DNA of 6,499 bases from QHCA01 sp038237645 (GTDB taxonomy: Bacteria > Actinomycetota > Actinomycetes > Mycobacteriales > QHCA01). The translations under genes and the position numbers were made by a program. The stretch lies in NCBI GenBank assembly GCA_038237645.1, contig JBBRYN010000109.1, positions 1 through 6,499 of the forward strand. The letters are read 5' to 3'. The notes under the pieces were generated by a model that was given only the letters and a program-made list of their open reading frames with translations, was not told where the DNA came from and made no database searches. Below, in pieces: positions 1-5,245 of the stretch. Within the stretch, counting starts at the first letter, position 1; each line of letters starts with the position of its first letter.

Positions 1-552
1 CAGCGCCGCGGAGCCGATCCGCCGGCCGACCCGGATGCGGTAGCGGGCGACGGTCTCGTTGCCGACGAAACCGATCACCGCCGCAGCGCTGACCGCGAGC
101 AGGTGCGAGACGTCCGCGGGGTGCAGTAGCCGCTCGATCGCCTGGTATCCGGCCAGCGCCGCCGAGGCGGCGATGATCGCCACGATGACGATGCCGGCCA
201 GGTCTTCGGCGCGGCCGAAGCCGTAGGTGTACCGGCGGGTCGCGGCCCGGCGGCCGAGCAGGAACGCGATCCCCAACGGCACGGCGGTCAGGGCGTCGGC
301 GACATTGTGCAGGGTCTCGCCCAGCAGCGCCACCGACCCGGACGCCACCACGACCAGGCCCTGCACGGCGGCGGTGGCGCCGAGGACGGCCAGGGAGATC
401 CACAAGGCGCGGATGCCGTCGCGGGACGTCTCCATCGCGGCGTCGACCTTATCGGCGCTGTCATGCGAGTGCGGGGTGATCAGGTGCGACAGGCGCCAGC
501 CACGATCGTGCCCGGGTCCATGCCCGTGTCCATGCCCGTTATCGCTGACCAT
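1..552 (-). CDS. CDF-family cation efflux transporter (Cdf/Rv2025c-like), partial
   Basis: Inner-membrane proton-coupled exporter of divalent metals (Zn, Co or Ni are the usual substrates). The 184 N-terminal residues are present and the rest lies off the left edge. The ATG at 552-550 has a GAAAGG-like ribosome site about 9 bases upstream. The N-terminus is His-rich (HGHGHGPGH, residues 7-15, then PHSHD at 27-31), usual for a cytosolic metal-collecting tail. Hydrophobic segments lie near 49-70, 74-97, 117-137 and 148-168. The second holds the CDF metal-site motif HNVAD (His82, Asp86); the TM5 half of the site is outside the window. The stretch ALTAVPLGIAF, then RRYTYGFGRAEDLAG, then GNE and YRIRVG matches my memory of mycobacterial Rv2025c, the exporter controlled by KmtR. 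The divergent KmtR-like gene next door fits that pairing. Exact metal is inferred. Confidence 0.93.
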   Translation of the reverse strand, partial: MVSDNGHGHGHGPGHDRGWRLSHLITPHSHDSADKVDAAMETSRDGIRALWISLAVLGATAAVQGLVVVASGSVALLGETLHNVADALTAVPLGIAFLLGRRAATRRYTYGFGRAEDLAGIVIVAIIAASAALAGYQAIERLLHPADVSHLLAVSAAAVIGFVGNETVARYRIRVGRRIGSAAL

Positions 553-601
553 GGCGGGTGCCTTTCGCGTGATAACCGCTGCTGTGACAATATAGGTGCT
601 C
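553..601. promoter_or_regulatory. Shared divergent promoter/operator region between cdf and kmtR-like gene
   Basis: This 49-bp gap separates two divergent start codons, so it must hold control signals for the exporter and probably for the regulator. It contains the most AT-rich patch of the area. On the minus strand, TATATT (594 to 589) is a good -10 candidate for the exporter, with TTGTCG (618 to 613) as a partial -35 at 18-bp spacing inside the regulator's start. An imperfect dyad (TGA at 585-587, TCA at 600-602, with some internal symmetry) overlaps that -10 and could be an ArsR/SmtB-type operator. The dyad is weak and I cannot match it to a known KmtR site from memory. Confidence 0.5.
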
Positions 602-958
602 ATGTACGCACGCGACAACGCGGCAACGACCAGTGCCGCGCAACAGTCACCCACCGGCGCTCAGATCGAGGCCGCGGTGACCGCGCTGCGGATGCTGGCG
701 GACCCGACCCGGCTGCGGGTGTTGTGGCTGCTGGGCACTGGTGAGTACGACGTGGGCAGCCTCACCGCCGCGGTGGGGGCGGCCAGGCCGTCGGTGTCGC
801 AGCACCTGGCGAAGCTGAGACTCGCCGGGCTGGTCACGATGCGACGTGACGGACGGCGTTCCGTATACGCCGCACGCGGTGGGCATGTACGACGGCTGGT
901 CAATGAGGTGCTGGCCGCGGCCGATCATCACCTGACCGGCGCCCCCGACCACGATTGA
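602..958 (+). CDS. kmtR: ArsR/SmtB-family metal-responsive repressor, KmtR-like (Ni/Co sensor)
   Basis: Cytosolic winged-helix repressor of 118 residues, expected to release DNA when Ni(II) or Co(II) binds. The helix-turn-helix core (MLADPTRLRVLWLL near 31-44, PSVSQHLAKLR at 63-73, wing RRDGRRSVY at 81-89) closely resembles M. tuberculosis KmtR, including its MYA N-terminus. This favours ATG 602 over the in-frame GTG at 596. KmtR's reported ligands His88, Glu101, His102, His110 and His111 align at a constant offset of 7 with His95, Asp108, His109, His117 and Asp118, so most are kept and two become Asp. The alpha-3 Cys motif of ArsR/CadC proteins is absent. It is divergent from a Cdf-like exporter, the KmtR target in M. 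tuberculosis. The ribosome site is weak (AGGTG at 594-598). Closest alternative: an SmtB-type Zn/Co sensor. Confidence 0.88.
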   Translation: MYARDNAATTSAAQQSPTGAQIEAAVTALRMLADPTRLRVLWLLGTGEYDVGSLTAAVGAARPSVSQHLAKLRLAGLVTMRRDGRRSVYAARGGHVRRLVNEVLAAADHHLTGAPDHD

Positions 959-993
959 CTGTCACCACAGGGCCCGGGACTCTGGCCGGCGGA

Positions 994-1010
994 ATACACA
1001 TAGGGGGTAT
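994..1010. promoter_or_regulatory. Probable CsoR/RicR-type operator
   Basis: The 17-mer ATACACATAGGGGGTAT is an imperfect palindrome: ATAC pairs with GTAT at the ends and five of eight arm positions are symmetric. Its right arm GGGGGTAT matches the G-tract-plus-GTAT half of known CsoR-family copper operators; the left arm is degenerate. It sits directly upstream of a -10 candidate and of the CsoR-family gene, as expected for autoregulation. Confidence 0.6.
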
Positions 1011-1014
1011 GGGT

Positions 1015-1020
1015 TACAGT
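1015..1020 (+). promoter_or_regulatory. -10 element of the copper-type operon promoter
   Basis: TACAGT fits the actinobacterial TAnnnT -10 pattern. A start about 7 bases downstream would give a leader of roughly a dozen bases, just including the ribosome site at 1028. No convincing -35 is visible 16-18 bp upstream; that area is the operator, so repressor and polymerase would compete. Confidence 0.45.
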
Positions 1021-1027
1021 CGGGTGT

Positions 1028-1032
1028 GGAGG
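1028..1032 (+). promoter_or_regulatory. Ribosome binding site (GGAGG) deciding the start of the CsoR-like gene
   Basis: GGAGG lies 4 bases before ATG 1037 and 7 bases before ATG 1040. Two tandem ATG codons are in frame; the spacing favours the second. Confidence 0.7.
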
Positions 1033-1039
1033 TCGGATG

Positions 1040-1321
1040 ATGAACGGCTACATAGATGACAAGGCCGCGTTGCTGGCCCGGCTGGCGCGGATCGAGGGCC
1101 AGGTCCGCGGCCTGGCCAGGATGGTCGAGGGCGACAAGTACTGCATCGATGTGCTGACCCAGGTCTCCGCGACCACCCGGGCGCTGCAGGCGGTCGCGTT
1201 GGAGCTGCTCGATGACCACCTCAAGCACTGCGTGGTGGAGGCCGCGGCGCAGGGCGGGGAGCTCGCGCAGGAGAAGGTCCGCGAGGCTACGGCGGCGATC
1301 GCCCGGTTGGTCAAGTCATGA
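1040..1321 (+). CDS. csoR: CsoR/RicR-family Cu(I)-sensing repressor
   Basis: Small all-helical DNA-binding repressor of 93 residues (94 from ATG 1037) that should leave its operator when Cu(I) binds. The core RIEGQVRGLARM, then DKYCIDVLTQ, is characteristic of the family and reads most like mycobacterial RicR. The full C-H-C copper site is present: Cys35, His60 and Cys64 (H-L-K-H-C), matching Cys36-His61-Cys65 of M. tuberculosis CsoR. The C-terminus is short, as in RicR, without CsoR's long tail. Its TGA (1319-1321) overlaps the ATG of the next gene in an ATGA arrangement, so the permease is co-transcribed and probably translationally coupled. The operator at 994-1010 suggests autoregulation. 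The C-H-C ligand set argues against Ni (RcnR) or sulfide (CstR) relatives. Confidence 0.93.
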   Translation: MNGYIDDKAALLARLARIEGQVRGLARMVEGDKYCIDVLTQVSATTRALQAVALELLDDHLKHCVVEAAAQGGELAQEKVREATAAIARLVKS

Positions 1322-2583
1322 CCGCGCTCACCGCGATCGGCAACAGCCTTTATGAGGCATTCTCGATGTTCTGGGAAACCCTCTGGGCGCTGGTGCTCGG
1401 TTTCGGCCTGTCCGGTGCGGTGCAGGCGTTCGTCAGCCGGGGGCAGATGCGTCGCGTCCTGGGAGATCACCGGCCGGCAACGGTGGGTAGGGCCGGGTTC
1501 CTCGGGATGGTGTCGTCGTCGTGCTCCTACGCTGCCGCTGCACTGGCCAAGTCGCTGTTCGCCCGAGGCGCGGACTTCACCGCCTCGATGGTGTTCATGT
1601 TCGCGTCCACCAACCTCGTGGTGGAGCTGGGCATCGTGTTGTGGCTGCTATTGGGCTGGCAGTTCGCCCTCGCGGAGTTCGTCGGCGGGGCCATCATGAT
1701 CGTCCTGCTCGCCCTGGTGCTGCCCCGGGTCGTTCCCCGCCGAGACGCCGAGGACGCGCGCACCCGGCTCAACACCGGCCGGCGCGAGGCGGACGATGCC
1801 CCGGACGACGGGGAGCAGCGGCGGCCGCTGGCCGAACGAATCCGCAGCCGGGCCGGCTGGTCAGACGCCGCCGGCTACACGATCAGCGACCTGACCATGC
1901 TGCGCAAGGAGCTGCTCATCGGCTTCCTCGTCGCCGGCTTCGCCACCGTGCTGGTGCCCACCGGCGTCTGGCAGTCACTGTTCCTCACCGGCCACGGGTT
2001 CTGGTCCTCACTGGAGAACGTGGCGCTGGGCCCGCTGCTGGCGATCCTGGCGTTCGTCTGCTCGATCGGGAACGTGCCGCTGGCAGCGGCGCTGTGGGTC
2101 GGCGGCATCAGCTTCGGCGGGGTGATCTCCTTCGTCTTCGCCGACCTGATCACGCTCCCGCTGCTGCTGATCTACCGCAAGTACTACGGCACCCGGCTCA
2201 CCCTGCGGCTGCTGGCGGTGTTCTGGGCGGTGATGAGTATCTCAGGGTTGGCCACCGAATACCTCTTCGCCGCGCTGCACCTGGTACCCACCGAGCACCC
2301 TCAGACAGTGGCGATGGGAGGCGTGACCTGGAACTACACCACGATCCTTAATATCGTCGCCCTGGCCGCGTTCGCCGTGCTGTACTGGCTCTACCGCAAC
2401 CGGGAGCGTTTCGGCGGCGGCAGCGGCTACGCACAGGACCCGGTCTGCGGTATGCAGGTAGAGACCGCGGCGGCGCCGGCCAGGACAGTCCATGGCGGCC
2501 GGCGATTCTCCTTCTGCTCCGACCACTGCCAGGCCCGCTTCACCGCCGCGCCCGACCGCTACACGGCGGTGGACGCGCCGTAA
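1318..2583 (+). CDS. DUF318/ArsP-like permease with C-terminal YHS metal-binding domain
   Basis: Integral membrane protein of 421 residues, probably a metal exporter under the copper-type repressor. Hydrophobic segments lie near 17-39, 58-80, 89-111, 117-139, 198-216, 233-255, 263-285, 298-318 and 341-359. The two halves carry related motifs: SSSCSYAAAALAKSL around Cys69, and FVCSIGNVPLAAAL around Cys248. This is the internal repeat typical of DUF318 (ArsP_1) permeases. A charged Arg/Asp-rich cytosolic loop (about 140-195) joins them. Residues 371-416 form a YHS domain: DPVCGMQ (Cys377), then FSFCSDHC (Cys400, His403, Cys404), a domain found on Cu-ATPases and mercury or copper proteins. It starts within csoR's stop codon. 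The substrate is not shown by sequence: copper is inferred from regulator and YHS domain, while arsenic compounds are what some DUF318 members move. Confidence 0.88.
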   Translation: MTALTAIGNSLYEAFSMFWETLWALVLGFGLSGAVQAFVSRGQMRRVLGDHRPATVGRAGFLGMVSSSCSYAAAALAKSLFARGADFTASMVFMFASTNLVVELGIVLWLLLGWQFALAEFVGGAIMIVLLALVLPRVVPRRDAEDARTRLNTGRREADDAPDDGEQRRPLAERIRSRAGWSDAAGYTISDLTMLRKELLIGFLVAGFATVLVPTGVWQSLFLTGHGFWSSLENVALGPLLAILAFVCSIGNVPLAAALWVGGISFGGVISFVFADLITLPLLLIYRKYYGTRLTLRLLAVFWAVMSISGLATEYLFAALHLVPTEHPQTVAMGGVTWNYTTILNIVALAAFAVLYWLYRNRERFGGGSGYAQDPVCGMQVETAAAPARTVHGGRRFSFCSDHCQARFTAAPDRYTAVDAP

Positions 2584-2637
2584 CACTGTCACCGCCGACG
2601 CCGACTTCACCGCCGGGGCCACTTCGAAGGGGGAACT

Positions 2638-3876
2638 GTGAACCGCAGCGTGGTGCGACGCCGGGTGCTGATCGCTGCCGCCGTGCTGGCGTTCATCGCT
2701 ATGGGAGCCGGTCTGGGAGCCGGCCTGCGGTTGGTGCTGGGCCGGCCGGCTGGCCTGACCCCGAACCACGCCGCGAGTGGCCGTGTTCCTGCTGCCACGC
2801 CAACGACCATCCCACCGGAGCGCGCGGTGCAGATCCTCCCGGCCGACCCGGCGGCGATCAACCCGACGACCCCGATTGTCGTGCGAGCCATGCTGGGCAC
2901 GCTTCAGGCGGTCAACATGGTCAACGTCGCGAGCGGGACGGTCGTGCGGGGCACGCCGTCCCCGGACGGTACGACGTGGACCTCGACCGAACCGCTCGGC
3001 TACGGCTCGAGCTACCGGATCGATGCGACGGCGACAGTTCGCGCCGGTGCGCCGGTGCAGCGGACCGAGACTGTGACGACGCTGTCCCCGGCGGCACAGG
3101 CCTACCCGTCGCTGATCCCGGCCGGGGACCAGTCCGAGGTGGGAGTCGGTCAGCCGATCGTGGTCCGCTTCGACGAGGCCGTCACCAACCGGGCCGCGGC
3201 GGAGAAGGCGCTGACGGTCACCGCGAACCCGCCGCAACCTGGGAGCTGGTTCTGGATGTCGAACACCGAGGCCCACTACCGGCCGCAGAGCTACTGGCAG
3301 GCCGGCAGCACGGTGACCGTCGAGGCCCGGCTTTATGGCGTCGACCTCGGCGACGGTGTCTACGGGCAAACCGATCGCACCGAGACCTTCCGCGTGCACG
3401 ACGCGTGGATCGCCAAGGCCGACGGCGCCACCAAGACCATGCAGATATTCGACAACGGTCAGTTGGTCAAGACCATGCCGATCAGCCTCGGTTCCCCCGG
3501 CTTCCCGACCCACACCGGACCGCACGTGATCTCGGACAAACAACCCAGCATCATCATGGACTCCTGTACCTACGGAGTCTGCAAGGGCCAGGCCGGCTAT
3601 TACCGGGAAAAGGTCGACCTCGACGAGCGGATCTCCAACGACGGTGAGTTCGTGCACTCAGCGCCCTGGTCGGTTGGCCAGCAGGGCGACAGCAACGTCT
3701 CACACGGCTGTGTGAACCTCAGCCCGGCCAACGCGCGATGGTTTTACGACCACTTCGGCCTCGGCGACGTAGTGGAGATCACCAACTCCGGCGGTCCGGC
3801 GCTACCGGTATGGGACACCTACGGCGACTGGACGCTGGCGTGGTCGAAGTGGCAAGCAGGTAGCGCGGTCCAGTAG
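2638..3876 (+). CDS. L,D-transpeptidase (LdtMt2-like, Ig-like domains plus YkuD)
   Basis: Periplasmic, membrane-anchored enzyme of 412 residues that makes 3->3 cross-links between meso-diaminopimelate residues of peptidoglycan. An Arg-rich N-terminus and hydrophobic segment (about 8-34) act as signal-anchor; unlike LdtMt2 I see no lipobox cysteine. Two Ig-like domains follow (about 62-150 and 152-252; compare EPLGYGSSY at 118-126), then the YkuD domain (about 253-382) and the C-terminal extension that packs on the catalytic domain in LdtMt2 (GDWTLAWSKWQAG, 396-408). The catalytic motif SHGCVNLSPANA gives His356 and Cys358, and FVHSAPWS gives His340, matching His352, Cys354 and His336 of LdtMt2. 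Two extra cysteines, Cys310 and Cys315, flank the TYG loop. GTG 2638 follows AAGGGGGA (2627-2634) closely. No terminator shows in the 54 bp after the permease, so it probably belongs to the same operon. Confidence 0.95.
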   Translation: MNRSVVRRRVLIAAAVLAFIAMGAGLGAGLRLVLGRPAGLTPNHAASGRVPAATPTTIPPERAVQILPADPAAINPTTPIVVRAMLGTLQAVNMVNVASGTVVRGTPSPDGTTWTSTEPLGYGSSYRIDATATVRAGAPVQRTETVTTLSPAAQAYPSLIPAGDQSEVGVGQPIVVRFDEAVTNRAAAEKALTVTANPPQPGSWFWMSNTEAHYRPQSYWQAGSTVTVEARLYGVDLGDGVYGQTDRTETFRVHDAWIAKADGATKTMQIFDNGQLVKTMPISLGSPGFPTHTGPHVISDKQPSIIMDSCTYGVCKGQAGYYREKVDLDERISNDGEFVHSAPWSVGQQGDSNVSHGCVNLSPANARWFYDHFGLGDVVEITNSGGPALPVWDTYGDWTLAWSKWQAGSAVQ

Positions 3877-3899
3877 GGGTCGGCGCGAGAACGGCCGGG

Positions 3900-4598
3900 T
3901 CACAGCCGCGCGTGCGACCAGTCCACGCTCACCGGTGCCGGAGCGGGTGTGCCGACGTCGAGCTGGATGGCCTCGTGATCTTTGAGTGGGATCGTGGCCG
4001 GGTCGCCGGTGAACGGCTCGCCGTTGACGTAGGCTGTGACCACTCCGGTGGCTGGGCCGACCGTGTTCGCGTTCAGTGGTTGCCGCCACAGCGCGAAGAA
4101 CTGACCCAACGTGTAAGTCTGCTGGGTGGGCGACTCGATGTGGATGATCCCGTCGCCGGCGTGCACATGCAGCCAGTAGTAGCAGCGGGTGGCGGTCGCG
4201 AAGGCGTTCGCCCCGGTCTTGTTCGCCACCGGCGCCACGAGGCCGATCCCGTAGGGGAGGCTGTGGGCTTCACCGTTGACGAACACCAGCAGGTGACTGT
4301 GGATGTGGTAGGCGACCTGTTCGCTGGCGTCACACCGGATCCCGTCCACCGGCGCACCGTCGGCAGCAGTGGACGCCGGCGCCAATGCCGGCCCGGTCTC
4401 CAGCGCAATCCCCTCCGGCCCGGTCGAAATCACCTTCGGGCCGGCGGGCTGGGTCGCCGGGGCCGGCTTGGTCGCCGAGGCCCCGCAGCCCTGCAACGTC
4501 AAGCCCAGCGCCACGGCGATCGCGAACGCCACAGGACCACCGCCCGATCGCGGACGTGCCGGCCGGTTACCTGACCCTCTCAAGATTGTCCTCGTCAC
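3900..4598 (-). CDS. His-rich lipoprotein of unknown function
   Basis: Predicted exported lipoprotein of 232 residues. The start chosen is GTG 4598-4596 because AAGGA (4611 to 4607) lies 8 bases upstream; longer frames to 4715 would run through the inverted repeat. The N-terminus is Arg-rich, then AFAIAVALGLTLQGC gives an acceptable lipobox with Cys38 as the lipidated residue, followed by a Pro/Ala linker to about 85. The folded part has His98, His100, His102 (YHIHSHLLVFVNG), His112, then YYWLHVHAGDGIIHIESP with His144, His146, His153, and His208 near the end. Cys89 and Cys139 could form a disulfide. The pattern recurs in actinobacterial hypothetical proteins I recall, none with a known function. 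The spaced His-x-His pairs suggest a metal site, which would suit this metal-rich neighbourhood, but that is inference. It converges on the transpeptidase with only 23 bp between stop codons. Confidence 0.82.
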   Translation of the reverse strand: MTRTILRGSGNRPARPRSGGGPVAFAIAVALGLTLQGCGASATKPAPATQPAGPKVISTGPEGIALETGPALAPASTAADGAPVDGIRCDASEQVAYHIHSHLLVFVNGEAHSLPYGIGLVAPVANKTGANAFATATRCYYWLHVHAGDGIIHIESPTQQTYTLGQFFALWRQPLNANTVGPATGVVTAYVNGEPFTGDPATIPLKDHEAIQLDVGTPAPAPVSVDWSHARL

Positions 4599-4606
4599 CG
4601 TGAGTG

Positions 4607-4611
4607 TCCTT
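4607..4611 (-). promoter_or_regulatory. Ribosome binding site (AAGGA) for the lipoprotein
   Basis: TCCTT on the plus strand reads AAGGA on the minus strand, 8 bases before GTG 4598. It fixes the lipoprotein start inside a frame that is open much further upstream. Confidence 0.65.
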
Positions 4612-4619
4612 GTCTGCCT

Positions 4620-4693
4620 CGCGGCTGCTCGCATCAATGGTGTGTACAACGTGCGACCCTGGCCACTACCGGCCATTGATGCGAGAAGCCGCG
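4620..4693. repeat. 21-bp inverted repeat with 32-bp spacer in a divergent intergenic region
   Basis: Left arm 4620-4640 (contains GGCTGCTCGCATCAATGG) and right arm 4673-4693 (contains CCATTGATGCGAGAAGCC) are reverse complements at 20 of 21 positions. The single mismatch is at 4627 against 4686. The spacer is 4641-4672. The arms are not themselves palindromes, their centres are 53 bp apart (about five helical turns), and no target-site duplication flanks them. Inside lie a TGTACA palindrome and a small TGGCC/GGCCA hairpin (4660-4664 and 4671-4675). Position between two divergent genes fits a paired operator for a regulator that loops DNA; a large hairpin in the transcript or a remnant of a mobile element are alternatives. 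Confidence 0.85.
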
Positions 4694-4744
4694 CCGACGA
4701 CCGCGCCGGTGTCACCCGGTGGATACGCTCGATATGGTGCGGCG

Positions 4745-5174
4745 GTGCCCGAGTCAGTTGCTGGCGATCCCGATGCGGATCTTGGTGCTGGCCTGGGTCC
4801 GGCCGCCGAGCAGCTGGTGCGGATAGCTGCCGGCCGGGTAGTGCATCCCAGTGGCGAGGCGCTGGTGGTGACAGTGTCCGGGGAAGTCGACGTGCTCACC
4901 GTCGGCCGGCTCCGGGCAGCGGTCGCAGCAGGGTTCGACGAGCTCCCCGACGGGGCGACTCTCGTGATCGATCTGACCGCCGTGACATTCCTAGGGCTCG
5001 GCGGGTCTGCAGGCCCTGGTCGACGCCACCCGCGCTGGCCGGCGACGGTGCGAGCCGCTGCACATCGTGGTCGATCACTCTCGTCCGGTCATCCGTCCCA
5101 TCGAGCTGGCTGGGCTCGACGACCTGCTCGCGCTGTTCCACACCGTTGTCCAGGCCATGCATGCCTCGTCCTGA
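4745..5174 (+). pseudogene. STAS-domain anti-sigma-factor antagonist, frameshifted
   Basis: Anti-anti-sigma proteins bind RsbW-type kinases and free the sigma factor. The first part (GTG 4745 to about 4996) encodes a clear STAS beginning: ALVVTVSGEVDVLTVGRLR, then ATLVIDLTAVTFLG. The family then continues S-A-G-L-Q-A-L, but this frame reads LGGSAGPGRR. The expected continuation is intact in the next frame from 4995: GSAGLQALVDATRAGRRR, then EPLHIVVDH, ELAGLDDLLALF and a TGA at 5172-5174. Removing one base, best the A at 4993, restores TTC CTG GGC TCG GCG GGT (FLGSAG) with common high-GC codons and a normal protein of about 142 residues. The shift may be a real mutation, a sequencing error, or much less likely a +1 recoding site. 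The usual conserved Ser of the phosphorylation loop is the Ser just after the break. The start is uncertain; no good ribosome site is seen. Confidence 0.8.
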
Positions 5175-5245
5175 TACCGACCCTCGGCCTCGTCGTGGTT
5201 GATCAAGTTGCGGGACGCCGCGGCGACCGCAACAATTGCGCCCCG

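Larger units (their letters stand above)
4599..4744. promoter_or_regulatory. Divergent intergenic region between lipoprotein and STAS gene
   Basis: Although long frames run through it on both strands, codon use there looks random and both strands repeat the same short peptide (RLLASM...PLMR). This is simply what the inverted repeat produces, so I treat it as non-coding. TACGCT (4724-4729) is a weak TAnnnT -10 candidate for the rightward gene. I find no convincing leftward -10. Confidence 0.5.

Noticed and set aside
517..539. Direct repeat TCCATGCCCGT at 517-527 and 529-539
   Set aside because: It simply encodes the His-Gly repeats in the N-terminal tail of the CDF exporter.
2242..3657. Long open frame of 471 codons on the minus strand
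   Set aside because: It is antisense to the permease end and the L,D-transpeptidase, whose domains and catalytic motifs are complete; its translation is Arg/Gly/His-rich and has no recognisable domain.
3877..3899. Bidirectional terminator between the convergent ldt and lipoprotein genes
   Set aside because: The 23-bp gap is GC-rich but I could not form a stem longer than about five pairs, and no T-tract follows.
4620..4693. Insertion-sequence ends or a MITE
   Set aside because: No target-site duplication, only 74 bp in total and no second copy in the window; kept only as an alternative.
4599..4715. N-terminal extension of the lipoprotein back to 4715
   Set aside because: It would place 39 residues before a signal peptide and encode the inverted repeat; GTG 4598 has a well-spaced AAGGA.
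4988..4998. Programmed +1 frameshift in the STAS gene
   Set aside because: There is no stop codon or known slippery sequence at the shift point, and removal of one A restores ideal codons; mutation or sequencing error is simpler.
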